A stretch of DNA of 57,739 nt from Ruminococcus sp. (GTDB lineage: Bacteria; Bacillota; Clostridia; Oscillospirales; Acutalibacteraceae). A program made the translations under genes and the position numbers. Below the pieces are notes generated by a model, which made no database searches, was not told the origin of the DNA, and saw only the letters and a program-made list of their open reading frames with translations. The stretch is taken from assembly GCA_017464765.1 (NCBI GenBank), contig JAFTYK010000013.1, positions 1 through 57,739 of the forward strand, in the 5' to 3' direction. Positions 7,030 to 16,619 of this stretch are shown in pieces; position 1 is the stretch's first letter; each line of letters begins with the position of its first letter.

Positions 7030-8118
7030 ATGAAATATGTAATTGATACAAAAAAGCGTCCGATTTATTTACAACTATACAAGCTGATTCGTGATGATAT
7101 CATAGCAGAAAACTATCCATATAACACTAAGTTGCCTTCAAAACGCTGTCTTGCAGAAGAAACCGGAGTAAGCACTATAACTGTTGAGCATGCATATTCA
7201 CTACTTTGTGAAGAAGGTTACGTAGAATCCAGAGAAAGAAGTGGGTTTGTGGTTGTTTTTCGAAAAGATGACGGCTTTGCTACCACAAGCGAACAGCACA
7301 CCGAAAACTTTAATCACCAAACTCAGCACTCATCCACAAACTTTCCGTTGTCAGTATTCAGTAAAACAATGCGAAAAGTAATTTCTGAACACGGAGATTT
7401 ATTGCTTGAGAAATCCCCTAACTACGGATGTATTGAACTACGTGAAACTATCAAGCATTATTTAGCTCGCAATAGAGGTATACAGGTAGATGTCGAACAA
7501 GTAATTATAGGTTCAGGCTCAGAATACCTTTATAGTCTCATTGTAGAACTTTTAGGCAGAAATCTAACTTATGCTATAGAATCACCATCGTACAAAAAGA
7601 TAGAACAGGTTTACAGAGCAAATGAAATCGCCTGTGATTCACTACCGCTTACAATCTGTGGTATCGATAGTAAAGCGCTCGCTAAGACGAAAGCTGATGT
7701 ACTACATACAACCCCATATCGCAGTTATCCAAGTGGCGTTACTGCAACAGCCTCCAAACTTCACGAGTACATCCGTTGGTCAGCACAACATAACCGATAC
7801 ATCATCGAAGATGACTATGAATCTGAGTTTTCGGTATCTACAAAGCCAACAGAAACTCTGTTCTCACTCTCTGACAATGACAACGTTATCTATCTCAACA
7901 CTTTTTCAAAAACCATCTCTCCCTCACTTCGTATTGGCTATATGGTACTCCCAAAACACCTCTTAAAAGAATTTGACAAAAGGCTAGGTTTCTACTCTTG
8001 CACTGTTCCGACCTTTATGCAATACGTTCTTACAGAACTTATCGATAACGGAGATTTTGAAAGACATATCAACCGTGTTAGAAGAAACAAGCGTAAAGAA
8101 TTATCTATGTACAAATAA
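7030..8118 (+). CDS. MocR/PdxR-like GntR regulator with aminotransferase domain, short at the C-terminus
   Basis: 362 residues. The GntR winged helix-turn-helix is at about 10-75 (LPSKRCLAEETGVSTITVEHAY). A fold type I aminotransferase domain follows from about 110, with IIEDDYESEF and the PLP-binding lysine K294 in NTFSKTISPSLRIGY. MocR proteins are usually 440-500 residues. This one stops after HINRVRRNKRKE and lacks most of the C-terminal small subdomain. No downstream frame continues the homology, so it is truncated or a compact subfamily. PdxR-type members sense PLP and control B6 synthesis or transport, which suits the divergent ECF S component. The GGAG before the ATG is unusually far, about 16 nt. 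Confidence 0.8.
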   Translation: MKYVIDTKKRPIYLQLYKLIRDDIIAENYPYNTKLPSKRCLAEETGVSTITVEHAYSLLCEEGYVESRERSGFVVVFRKDDGFATTSEQHTENFNHQTQHSSTNFPLSVFSKTMRKVISEHGDLLLEKSPNYGCIELRETIKHYLARNRGIQVDVEQVIIGSGSEYLYSLIVELLGRNLTYAIESPSYKKIEQVYRANEIACDSLPLTICGIDSKALAKTKADVLHTTPYRSYPSGVTATASKLHEYIRWSAQHNRYIIEDDYESEFSVSTKPTETLFSLSDNDNVIYLNTFSKTISPSLRIGYMVLPKHLLKEFDKRLGFYSCTVPTFMQYVLTELIDNGDFERHINRVRRNKRKELSMYK

Positions 8119-8164
8119 TATATTAATGCACCTCGCTTTATCTTTCACATTTTTACACATATAT

Positions 8165-8206
8165 AAAGGACACACTCTGTTCCCCACAAAGTGTGTCCTT
8201 TTTTGT
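8165..8206 (+). terminator. Terminator of the MocR-like gene
   Basis: AAAGGACACACT (8165-8176) pairs perfectly with AGTGTGTCCTTT (8190-8201) and is followed by TTTTG. It is a classic rho-independent terminator 46 nt after the stop codon. Confidence 0.85.
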
Positions 8207-8317
8207 TAAGTTTAGATCAATTTTACTTTCGTTTATACTAATGCAGTTCATGTCATAAGTCAGTATATGGTTTGTAAACTTAGCATTGTAATAATTACTT
8301 TTTTCGCAAAGTCAGCC

Positions 8318-8488
8318 AGAAAAAAGCAAGGCTACTAATAAGAAAGTAACCTTGCTATATAGAAATAGCGATCTATAAAAGAAATAAGATTAGATGAGAT
8401 CCCTATAAGTAAACAAAATATTAATAAACAAGTTATAGCACTAACTAATAATTTTTGAAAATAAAGCAGAGGAGTATACCTCTGCTTT
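8318..8488 (-). terminator. Two terminators in series for the galactose operon (rest of 8119-8511 empty)
   Basis: On the minus strand, downstream of the sugar transporter, AAAGCAGAGG (8463-8472) pairs perfectly with CCTCTGCTTT (8479-8488) around a 6-nt loop. Further on, AGCAAGGCTACT (8325-8336) pairs with AGTAACCTTGCT (8345-8356) and is followed on the minus strand by a TTTTTT run (about 8324-8318). Nothing else gene-like was seen in 8119-8511. Confidence 0.75.
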
Positions 8489-8511
8489 GTTTTCTATATA
8501 TGCTCAAACAA

Positions 8512-9912
8512 TTAAGCGTTAACTGATTCTGTAATGGTTTCTTTTGCTTTTTTGTCGAGTTCTTTGTTTGCTTTTTCTACGTTAAGGAAGAAGAGTAAGC
8601 CGAGAATAGCTACATTGATGATGAGTGGTAACCAGAGGTAGATGAAGTTGAGCATATTGATACAAGACTGTGGCTGTACTAAAGCGTTTTCAATGTATCC
8701 GCCAGCTTCGAGTAACCAACCTGAGATTGCTACACCGATACCGCCACCGATTTTAACGCCGAGTGATGTACAAGAGAACATTGTGCCGTCAATTCTGATG
8801 CCGTCTTTCTTGTATGTATAGTCAGATGCTGCAGCGATGAGAGCGTTGATATCGCCCTGAAGAGGACCCATACCAAGAGTTGAGATAGCTAAACAGATGA
8901 GCATCATAGGTACGCTACCAATATAGCCGCCAACTAAAACTAATACTCTGAAGATACAAGAAACAATATATCCTACAATGTTGAGTTTATACATACCCTT
9001 GCATTTGCTTACAAGGATTGGTGTTGAAATCAGACCGATAATCATAGGGATGTTTATTGCAACCGAAAATGTTCCGAGAAGGTTTGCATCGCCTAAGATG
9101 TATTTCATATAGTAAATACCCATACCAGTCATAGCGGTATAAAGCTGAGTAAGAATGTATGTTGCACAGAGAATAACAAAGTATTTATTTGTAACGAGTA
9201 ACTTCATTGACTGCTTAAAAGAATACTTCTTTTCAGGCTTTGCATCAGTTGGCTTAACAGCTTCATCATCGCCGTTTTCGTCATCTGGAAGCTCTTTTAC
9301 GGAGAATACAGCAATAGTGTTTGTGATAATACCGATTACAGCGTAGATGATAGCCATCCATCTCCAAGCAGCAGCATCGTTACCTAAGAATGCTACAACA
9401 CCAACAGTGATAGCCTGAATTGTCATACTTGTTGCAGTAGCAAAGATGAATCTGAATGTGCCAAGCTGAACTCTCTCAGAACCGTTTCTTGTTACAAGAG
9501 CAGTAAGTGCACCGTAAGCAATGTTGTTAGCTGTGTAGAAACCTGCGTTTAAGAGTGTGTAAACGATGAAGAAGTAAGCGTACTGTGCCGTGTCACCCCA
9601 GCTTGTAGGGATTGCAAATGTAGCTACAAGAAGTACCGCACAACCGAAGAAGCCGTAGAACATCCATGGTCTGGCTTTACCCATTTTTGACTTTGTTTTG
9701 TCGATGAATGAACCAAAAATAATATCTGAAAAACCATCGAAGATTTTTGATACAGCCATCAATGTACCAATGATACCTGCGTTGAGTCCGATTGTATCTG
9801 TGAGATAAATCATCAGGAAGAATGTAAGGAATGCATAAATCACATTACCGGCAACGTCTCCTGAACCGTAACCGACCTTGTTATACCATTTTAAATATTT
9901 CTTTTCAGCCAT
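8512..9912 (-). CDS. GPH-family sugar:cation symporter (probable lactose/galactoside transporter)
   Basis: 466 residues with about twelve membrane helices and the hallmarks of the glycoside-pentoside-hexuronide (MelB/LacS) family. These are the N-terminal KVGYGSGDVAGN, the cation-site helix DGFSDIIFGSFIDKTKSKMGKARPW, and the interhelix charged region. It is the last gene of the galK-galE-galT-galM-lacZ operon, 37 nt after lacZ, so lactose or another beta-galactoside is the likely substrate. It has no IIA-like regulatory domain, unlike streptococcal LacS (about 630 residues). Import would be driven by a proton or sodium gradient. Confidence 0.87.
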   Translation of the reverse strand: MAEKKYLKWYNKVGYGSGDVAGNVIYAFLTFFLMIYLTDTIGLNAGIIGTLMAVSKIFDGFSDIIFGSFIDKTKSKMGKARPWMFYGFFGCAVLLVATFAIPTSWGDTAQYAYFFIVYTLLNAGFYTANNIAYGALTALVTRNGSERVQLGTFRFIFATATSMTIQAITVGVVAFLGNDAAAWRWMAIIYAVIGIITNTIAVFSVKELPDDENGDDEAVKPTDAKPEKKYSFKQSMKLLVTNKYFVILCATYILTQLYTAMTGMGIYYMKYILGDANLLGTFSVAINIPMIIGLISTPILVSKCKGMYKLNIVGYIVSCIFRVLVLVGGYIGSVPMMLICLAISTLGMGPLQGDINALIAAASDYTYKKDGIRIDGTMFSCTSLGVKIGGGIGVAISGWLLEAGGYIENALVQPQSCINMLNFIYLWLPLIINVAILGLLFFLNVEKANKELDKKAKETITESVNA

Positions 9913-9949
9913 AATTATTCTCCTTATCTATAATTGTACCAATCATTTT

Positions 9950-12900
9950 TTAGAATACAAGCTTTAAATTGAATTTGAACTCTTCTTCGTCAAATCTGTA
10001 TTTTTCAAGAAGAGTAGGTCCGCAACTGTTGGAGCCGATACCGTTTTGTGCATAATCAAGACAAAGAACTGTGCTTCCATGTGGCTCAAGCTCAAAGTTG
10101 TGTTTCTTGTTTTCGAGTTCTTCCTGTGTGTATGGTGAAGCGTTGAAGCAGAAAGCTTTGTCACTTGTTACTGTGATACTTCTCTCGTTATCTGAAAGAG
10201 TGATGAAATCACAATCGAAGTGGCTACCGTTTTCCTGAGGTCTGATGTAGTCTTCGTGTAAGTTTTCTACTGTATCGGTAAACTCGCTGTGGAAAGAAGT
10301 GCGATGTTTATCTCTGTAGCTCTCACAAGGACCCATACCGTAGTAAGTAACCTGATTCATCTCTTTTGGAGTGAAAATTCTAAGACCGAATCTTGGAAGT
10401 TCAGGGAACTCTGTGTTTCTGTGAACATCCATATTAACTTCGATTTCGCCAGATGATTTTACTGTCCATACTGCTTTTAATGTAAGCATTCTCTGTACAG
10501 GAGCTGCAGAAAGTGAAATCTCTGTTTCGATAGTGACCTCATTATCAGAAAGGTTGTATGTAGTCTCATACGCTCTCTCTGTAGCTCTGTCGTAATGAGC
10601 ACGATACCATTCAGACTTTAAGTGTCTGTCGTTATCTGTTGGAGCACGCCAAATGTTGATATTCATCGGCTGTGTGAGCATTTCTTTTTCATTTACGCTG
10701 AGTCTATCGAAAAGACCTGTGAGCTTATTGAATGTGTAGTTGAAGTTGTCACCCTTTACAAAGAGGAATCTGTCAGTTTCTTCAACAGTTATGTTACCGT
10801 CTGCTTTTCCGAAGTTCTCTTTGATAGCAACTGCTTTCTGGTTTCTTGGGTCTTCGTTTTCGAGTGCGATTTCTTCAAAACCGAGTTCGTAACCATCTGA
10901 TAAAATCTCAGTAGCATTTTTGAGCTCTGCATAAATTACGAGATAGCACTTTCCTTTTTCAGGAATGTCAAGGTTGAGTGTAAGACCAACCTCTTTGTGT
11001 GGAGGTATTGATGGGAGTTCGTCAATAGTTTCTGAGCAGATAATCTTGCCGTCACAGTTGATTTCGTAGCGGAGATTTACATAATCCTTCGCATCTACAA
11101 AATCCATATAGTTGTGAAGAACTAGTCTGCCGTTTTTCTGATTAAACTCTTTAACTCTGAGTGGTCGATGAACGTTTTTGTATTCAAGTAAGCCTGTGTG
11201 TGGTGTCCTGTCAGGATATACAAGACCATCCATACAGAAGTTTGAGAAGTGAGGATACTCGTTGTGGTCACCACCGTAGTAGTAGATAGGCTTTCCGTTT
11301 ACGCTCATGCCCTTGTAGATAGCGTGGTCACACCATTCCCAAACGAAACCACCACAGATGTTGTCGTGTGCGTGGAATACCTGGAAGTAATCTTCAAAAT
11401 CTCCAGGACCATTGCCCATTGCGTGGCTGTATTCACAGGTGATGTAAGGTTTTCTGTAGTTGCCCATAAGGAAATCGTCGATTTCTTCAAATGATGGGTA
11501 CATTCTGCTATAGAAGTCAAGATTTGAGAAGTCGTACTTTTTGCTGTGATTCCTGTAGTGAGCACCTTCATAGTGAGTAAGACGAGTAGGGTCGAACACC
11601 TTCGTCCACTCTAATGCTTTTTCGAAGCAGTAGCCGTAAGCACTTTCGTTACCCATTGACCAGATAACAACAGAAGGTCTGTTCTTATCTCTATGTACGC
11701 ATCTCTGAGTGCGATCCATAGTCGGCTCTAACCATACAGGGTTATCAGCTAAAGGAATGTTCCACATTTCGCAGTGATTTTCCCAAGCGTTGTTTTTGTA
11801 GAAGATTTCTGCAACACCGTGGCTTTCGTGGTCAGCTTCATCAATTACGAGGAAACCGTATTTATCGCAAAGCTGATAGAAAACAGGTGAGTTAGGATAG
11901 TGACTTGTACGAATAGCGTTGAAGTTGTGAGCTTTAATCATAAACAAGTCTTTCTTCATCTGCTCTAAGCTGATTGTGAAACCTGTAACAGGGTCAGAAT
12001 CATGTCGGTTAACACCACGGAATTTGATTTTTTGACCATTGAGGTAGAGAATCTCGTCTTTAATGTATATCTCTCTGATACCAACCTTATCTGTGATAAC
12101 TTCGTTTTCTGACTCGATGATAAGAGTGTAGAGATATGGCTCTTCAGGATTCCATAATGTAGGGTTTGAAACCTCGATTGCGAATACCTGCTGATATGAA
12201 CTGTCGTTGTCAACTTTTTCAGTAGCTTTGCCAACTAGATTGTTGTTAGCGTCATACAATGAAATTGAAAGCGGTGTGATTTCTTCGTCGATGAAGTTCA
12301 CTGCGATTTCAACATCTGTTTTACCTTCCTTGATGTTAGTTGTTGTGAAGTAGTCAAAAACTGCTTTCTGTGGTCTGTTAAGAATGTAGACATCACGGAA
12401 GATACCGCTCTTTCTGAATTTGTCCTGATCTTCTAGATAAGTGCCGTCACACCATTTGAGAACTAAAACAGCAAGTTTGTTTTTGCCTTCTGTAAGAAAT
12501 TGTGTGATTTCAAACTCACTTGTTGAGTGAGAAACCTGACTGTAGCCTACATAGTGGCCGTTGAGCCATACATAGAAGCAAGAGTCAACACCCTCAAAGT
12601 TCAAGAAAGCTCTGTTTGCATTATCGTCTGTATGATAATCAAACTCTTTCACATAAGCACCGCAAGGGTTTTCGTGAGGGACAAATGGTGGGTCAAACGG
12701 GATAGGATACTCAACGTTTGTGTACTGTTCATAGTCAAAACCGTAGTTCTGCCAATCAGACGGAACAGCTACCTTGATGAAATCCTCGTTGCTGTCGCAA
12801 AGCTCGTAGAACTTGTTCTGTAAATCATAAACGCTCTTGAAATACTTGAAGTTCCACTCACCACTCAAAAGCAAGAATCGGTCCGAGCTTTCTCTGTGTT

Positions 12901-13006
12901 CATCAAGATTATCAGTGAGTTTTGAAGCAGGAATGTAATAAGAACGATTGTCTAAGGTGTTCTCGTGAAGTACATTCAGATCTTCATAATGTTTTTGGAT
13001 AATCAT
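9950..13006 (-). CDS. lacZ: Beta-galactosidase, glycoside hydrolase family 2
   Basis: 1018 residues, the size of E. coli LacZ. It has the GH2 sandwich and immunoglobulin-like domains, a central TIM barrel (about 300-610) and the C-terminal beta-gal small-chain domain. The acid/base glutamate is E454 in WSMGNESAYG and the nucleophile is E525 in YITCEYSHAMGN. There is no signal peptide, so it acts in the cytoplasm on imported lactose. GGAGG lies upstream of the ATG. It is fifth in the operon, after galM and before the symporter, and its products feed galM, galK, galT and galE encoded by the same mRNA. Confidence 0.95.
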   Translation of the reverse strand: MIIQKHYEDLNVLHENTLDNRSYYIPASKLTDNLDEHRESSDRFLLLSGEWNFKYFKSVYDLQNKFYELCDSNEDFIKVAVPSDWQNYGFDYEQYTNVEYPIPFDPPFVPHENPCGAYVKEFDYHTDDNANRAFLNFEGVDSCFYVWLNGHYVGYSQVSHSTSEFEITQFLTEGKNKLAVLVLKWCDGTYLEDQDKFRKSGIFRDVYILNRPQKAVFDYFTTTNIKEGKTDVEIAVNFIDEEITPLSISLYDANNNLVGKATEKVDNDSSYQQVFAIEVSNPTLWNPEEPYLYTLIIESENEVITDKVGIREIYIKDEILYLNGQKIKFRGVNRHDSDPVTGFTISLEQMKKDLFMIKAHNFNAIRTSHYPNSPVFYQLCDKYGFLVIDEADHESHGVAEIFYKNNAWENHCEMWNIPLADNPVWLEPTMDRTQRCVHRDKNRPSVVIWSMGNESAYGYCFEKALEWTKVFDPTRLTHYEGAHYRNHSKKYDFSNLDFYSRMYPSFEEIDDFLMGNYRKPYITCEYSHAMGNGPGDFEDYFQVFHAHDNICGGFVWEWCDHAIYKGMSVNGKPIYYYGGDHNEYPHFSNFCMDGLVYPDRTPHTGLLEYKNVHRPLRVKEFNQKNGRLVLHNYMDFVDAKDYVNLRYEINCDGKIICSETIDELPSIPPHKEVGLTLNLDIPEKGKCYLVIYAELKNATEILSDGYELGFEEIALENEDPRNQKAVAIKENFGKADGNITVEETDRFLFVKGDNFNYTFNKLTGLFDRLSVNEKEMLTQPMNINIWRAPTDNDRHLKSEWYRAHYDRATERAYETTYNLSDNEVTIETEISLSAAPVQRMLTLKAVWTVKSSGEIEVNMDVHRNTEFPELPRFGLRIFTPKEMNQVTYYGMGPCESYRDKHRTSFHSEFTDTVENLHEDYIRPQENGSHFDCDFITLSDNERSITVTSDKAFCFNASPYTQEELENKKHNFELEPHGSTVLCLDYAQNGIGSNSCGPTLLEKYRFDEEEFKFNLKLVF

Positions 13007-13021
13007 TTCATTTCCTCCTCA

Positions 13022-14071
13022 TTATTTGTTTATTGAAAAAGCAAATTTAGTTGTTTGGTTGTAATGTGTGTTAGCGGTTAACACTGTGGTTGGGAAATTC
13101 TTGTGATTAACTGCATCGGGATATCCCTGAGCTTCCATACAAAAACCGCTGTAGTTTTTGTAGCAGGATTTGTTTTTACCATTTTCTGTATCAACATAGT
13201 TAGCTGTGTAGAGATGTAAAATCGGCTGAGTTGAATAGCAATCAAGCGTTATTCCACTTTTTAAACCTGTAGCACTAGCCATAAGGCTCAATACATCTGG
13301 TCCTTTGCTAGCAATAAAACTATGGTCTAAACCCTTTGCTGTTGTAAGCTGTGGGTGTTCTTCTTTTAAAGCATCGAATAAGTTCTTCTCTAATGTGAAA
13401 TCAAATGGAGTGTTTTTAACCTTTAAAAGTTTACCTGTTGGAATAAGCTCATCATTAAGTTCAATGAACTTGGAAGCGTTGATGCTTAAGGTATGCTCTT
13501 CGAGTGATGAAGTGTTGTGACCGTTTAAGTTGAAGTAGGAGTGGTTTGTAAGATTGCAGATTGTGTCTTGGTCTGATATCGCATCGTACTTGATTGTCAG
13601 TACGTTGTTATCATCGAATGAGTATCTGACAGTCACTTTCATTTCTCCAGGATAACACTCGTCACCATCAGGAGATACAAGACTGAACACAACATCGCCA
13701 CGGTCCATATTTATATCCCACATTTTTCTACTGAAACTATCAAACCCACCATGTAGATGATTGTTGCCGTTGTTGATAGGGAGATTGTACATTTTTCTTT
13801 TCAGAGTGAAGCTTCCGTTATTAATACGTCCACTGCATCTGCCAATTGTAGCACCGAAGTATTCCGTACCTTTTTCGTAGCCTTCAAGAGTATCGTAGCC
13901 AAGCACTACATCAGTCATAACCCCGTTTTTATTAGGAACCTTGATTGATACTACTGATGCTCCGAGTGAGCTGAGAGTTACGCTTGCTCCTTTTTTATTT
14001 ATGATTGTGTAGCAATTTACCATATTGCCGTTTTTATCTGTACCGAAAGGATGTATTGTGATAATCGCCAT
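13022..14071 (-). CDS. galM: Aldose 1-epimerase (galactose mutarotase)
   Basis: 349 residues of the beta-sandwich mutarotase family. The catalytic histidine lies in NHSYFNLNGH and the general-base glutamate in GFCMEAQGYPDAVNH near the C-terminus. GGNNHLHGGFDSF supplies the substrate-binding histidine. The enzyme interconverts beta- and alpha-galactose, supplying the alpha-anomer needed by GalK after LacZ cleavage. It lies 15 nt before lacZ and 10 nt after galT in the same operon. Confidence 0.93.
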   Translation of the reverse strand: MAIITIHPFGTDKNGNMVNCYTIINKKGASVTLSSLGASVVSIKVPNKNGVMTDVVLGYDTLEGYEKGTEYFGATIGRCSGRINNGSFTLKRKMYNLPINNGNNHLHGGFDSFSRKMWDINMDRGDVVFSLVSPDGDECYPGEMKVTVRYSFDDNNVLTIKYDAISDQDTICNLTNHSYFNLNGHNTSSLEEHTLSINASKFIELNDELIPTGKLLKVKNTPFDFTLEKNLFDALKEEHPQLTTAKGLDHSFIASKGPDVLSLMASATGLKSGITLDCYSTQPILHLYTANYVDTENGKNKSCYKNYSGFCMEAQGYPDAVNHKNFPTTVLTANTHYNQTTKFAFSINK

Positions 14072-14081
14072 AATATTTCTC

Positions 14082-15593
14082 CTATAATGTGGCTATGAAT
14101 CTGTCAAAAGCTTTTTGTCCGTCTTCAGTTCTCTTGAATACTCCTGCGTCTTTGAGTACTTCCAAGAACACTTTTCCGATTTCAGCTTTGATGATGTCAT
14201 CAATGTTTTCTTCATTTACAGTGTCGTAGTTTTTGAGGAATTCTGATACCCATAGAGCGTGCTTGCTGATTTCTTCAATATTCGAGATATCAGCACCACT
14301 TAGAATTGCTTCTCTAAGCAAAGAAATTTCTTTCTTCAATCTTGATGGTAATACCGCTAGACCCATAACTTCAATCAATCCGATGTTCTCTTTCTTGATG
14401 TGGTGAAGTTTTTCGTGTGGATGATAAACACCGAATGGATGTTCATCAGTTGTGATGTTATTTCTCAAGACTAAGTCTATGATGAATTTGTCGTCTTTCA
14501 TTGAAGCGATTGGTGTGATTGTGTTATGTATCTCACCATTTGTCTGAGCGAAGATGAAAGCTTCTTCGTCTGTGTATGCTCTCCATTTTTCTAAGATGTG
14601 GCAAGCGAGTGGTGTGATGTTTTCTTTATATTTACTGCTCAGTCTTATTACTGACATCGGCCACTTAACTACTGAACATTCCACATCCTCAAAACCCTCG
14701 ATTTTAAAAGTTCTGTCAACCTCTGCACGATTGAGGGCGAATTCGTATCTGCCACCCTGAAAGTGTTCGTGTGTCAAAATTGAACCGCCCACAATCGGAA
14801 GGTCGGCATTTGAGCCGATAATGTAATGAGGAAATAAGGAAATGAAATCTAACAATTTAGAGAATATCGTATTATCTATCACCATAGGTGTGTGTTTGCT
14901 GTTGAACACGATGCAGTGTTCGTTGTAGTAAACGTATGGTGAATATTGCATAAACCAGTCCTCGTGATTTATTTCAATCGGGATGATTCTATGATTCTGT
15001 CTAGCAGGATGATTTATTCTACCTTTATAGCCTTCGTTTTCTTTACACAAAAGGCATTTAGGATAACCTGACTGTTTTTGAAGTTTTGCCTGTGCTATAG
15101 CCTTTGGGTCTTTTTCAGGTTTAGAAAGATTTATTGTGATATCTATCTCACCGTATTCGGTCTGAGCTTTCCATTTCAAATCTTTCTTAATTCTGTATCT
15201 TCTGATGTAATCGCTGTCGCAACTGAGCTTGTAATAAGCATCTGTTGCATTTTTTGCTGATACTGCGTAATAGTCCCAAAAGTCTTTGATAACTTCTGAT
15301 GGACGTTTTACCATTGTGTTCATCAGCTTTACATCGAACAAATCTCTGTACGTAACTGTGTTTTCAGGAAACAAACCCTTTTCATAAGCCATATCAAGAA
15401 GATTTTTAAGTATATCCTCAAGATCATCAACGTTATCATCTGTGAGTGCTATATCTAAATCGCCGTCAGGTTCGTCAAGTTCCATGATTTCCATAAGTAA
15501 ATTTGTAACATATATTTTGTCTTCCGGCTCAATTAACCCAACGTTTATACCGTAAGAAACAAGTCTTATTATCTGACTGTAAATACTTTTCAT
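14082..15593 (-). CDS. galT: Class II galactose-1-phosphate uridylyltransferase
   Basis: 503 residues, the long Firmicutes-type GalT rather than the 350-residue E. coli form. The catalytic histidine region reads LTHEHFQGGRYEF, the class II equivalent of HPHxQ. CLLCKENEGYKGR is the other conserved block. The enzyme swaps UMP between UDP-glucose and galactose-1-phosphate in the Leloir pathway. It lies between galE (24 nt upstream) and galM (10 nt downstream). Confidence 0.93.
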   Translation of the reverse strand: MKSIYSQIIRLVSYGINVGLIEPEDKIYVTNLLMEIMELDEPDGDLDIALTDDNVDDLEDILKNLLDMAYEKGLFPENTVTYRDLFDVKLMNTMVKRPSEVIKDFWDYYAVSAKNATDAYYKLSCDSDYIRRYRIKKDLKWKAQTEYGEIDITINLSKPEKDPKAIAQAKLQKQSGYPKCLLCKENEGYKGRINHPARQNHRIIPIEINHEDWFMQYSPYVYYNEHCIVFNSKHTPMVIDNTIFSKLLDFISLFPHYIIGSNADLPIVGGSILTHEHFQGGRYEFALNRAEVDRTFKIEGFEDVECSVVKWPMSVIRLSSKYKENITPLACHILEKWRAYTDEEAFIFAQTNGEIHNTITPIASMKDDKFIIDLVLRNNITTDEHPFGVYHPHEKLHHIKKENIGLIEVMGLAVLPSRLKKEISLLREAILSGADISNIEEISKHALWVSEFLKNYDTVNEENIDDIIKAEIGKVFLEVLKDAGVFKRTEDGQKAFDRFIATL

Positions 15594-15617
15594 AAAAATA
15601 CCGCCCCTTATATGACT

Positions 15618-16607
15618 TTACATATATCCGTTTTTATGAGTGCTGTGCCATTTCCAGGCTGTTTTAATTATTGTTGAAAGGTCGTCATACTGTGGTTTCC
15701 AGTTGAGCACTCGCTTTGCTTTTTCACTGGAAGCAATCAGTACCGCAGGGTCACCTGCTCGTCTTGATTCTTCGACTACTTTGATTTCTTTACCTGTGAC
15801 TTTTCTTGCTGTTTCGATAACTTCTTTTACCGAGAAACCTACTCCGTTTCCAAGATTGAAGATATCGCTTTCTCCACCGTTTAAGAGATACTCAACAGCT
15901 AAGATGTGCGCCTGTGCAAGGTCAGTTACATGAATATAATCTCTAATACAAGTACCGTCTTTTGTATCATAATCAGTACCGAAAATACTGATGTGGTCTC
16001 GAGTTCCATTTGCTACCTGCAAAATGATTGGAATAAGATGTGATTCAGGGTTGTGTGCTTCGCCAATGTTTCCGTCTATGTGAGCACCGCAAGCGTTGAA
16101 GTATCTCAGTGAAACGTATTTGATACCGTGAGCTTTTTCTGTCCAGTAAAACATTCTTTCCATTGCTCTTTTGGTTTCACCGTAGCAGTTTGTGGGAACT
16201 GTTGGGTCACTCTCTAAGATTGGAGTGTTAACAGGTTCGCCGTATGTAGCGGCTGTTGAAGAAAAGACGATGTTTTTGATACCGTGGCTGACAAGCGATT
16301 CAAGCAAAACCTTTGTGCCGTAGATATTGTTATCATAGTATTTGAGAGGCTTTACCATGCTTTCACCCACAAGAGAATTAGCCGCAAAGTGGATAACCGC
16401 GTCAATGTCTTTTTCCTGGTCCAAAACTTTATCAATGTCAGCTTTGTTTCGAAGGTCACCCTTGTAAAACTTAGCGTCTTTGTGTACTGCTTTTTCGTAA
16501 CCTGTTTCAAGATTATCGAAGACAACTGCCTGATGACCTTGTTCAATAAGTCTGTAAACTGTGTGTGAGCCGATATATCCTGCTCCGCCGAGAACTAATA
16601 TTTTCAT
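15618..16607 (-). CDS. galE: UDP-glucose 4-epimerase
   Basis: 329 residues, an extended short-chain dehydrogenase. The NAD-binding motif GGAGYIGSHTVYRL is at the N-terminus. FSSTAATYGEP carries the catalytic serine/threonine, and the YxxxK pair is in NCYGETKRAME. DYDTKDGTCIRDYIHV is the substrate-binding loop. It regenerates UDP-glucose from UDP-galactose for GalT. The gene follows galK by 12 nt. Confidence 0.95.
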   Translation of the reverse strand: MKILVLGGAGYIGSHTVYRLIEQGHQAVVFDNLETGYEKAVHKDAKFYKGDLRNKADIDKVLDQEKDIDAVIHFAANSLVGESMVKPLKYYDNNIYGTKVLLESLVSHGIKNIVFSSTAATYGEPVNTPILESDPTVPTNCYGETKRAMERMFYWTEKAHGIKYVSLRYFNACGAHIDGNIGEAHNPESHLIPIILQVANGTRDHISIFGTDYDTKDGTCIRDYIHVTDLAQAHILAVEYLLNGGESDIFNLGNGVGFSVKEVIETARKVTGKEIKVVEESRRAGDPAVLIASSEKAKRVLNWKPQYDDLSTIIKTAWKWHSTHKNGYM

Positions 16608-16619
16608 ATCTATTACCTC

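Noticed and set aside
8119..8511. Continuation of the MocR-like gene in another frame
   Set aside because: Stops occur in all frames within a few codons, and the terminator follows 46 nt after the stop.
9155..12823. Several 60-98 codon plus-strand frames opposite the sugar operon
   Set aside because: They are antisense shadows of the transporter and lacZ without ribosome sites.
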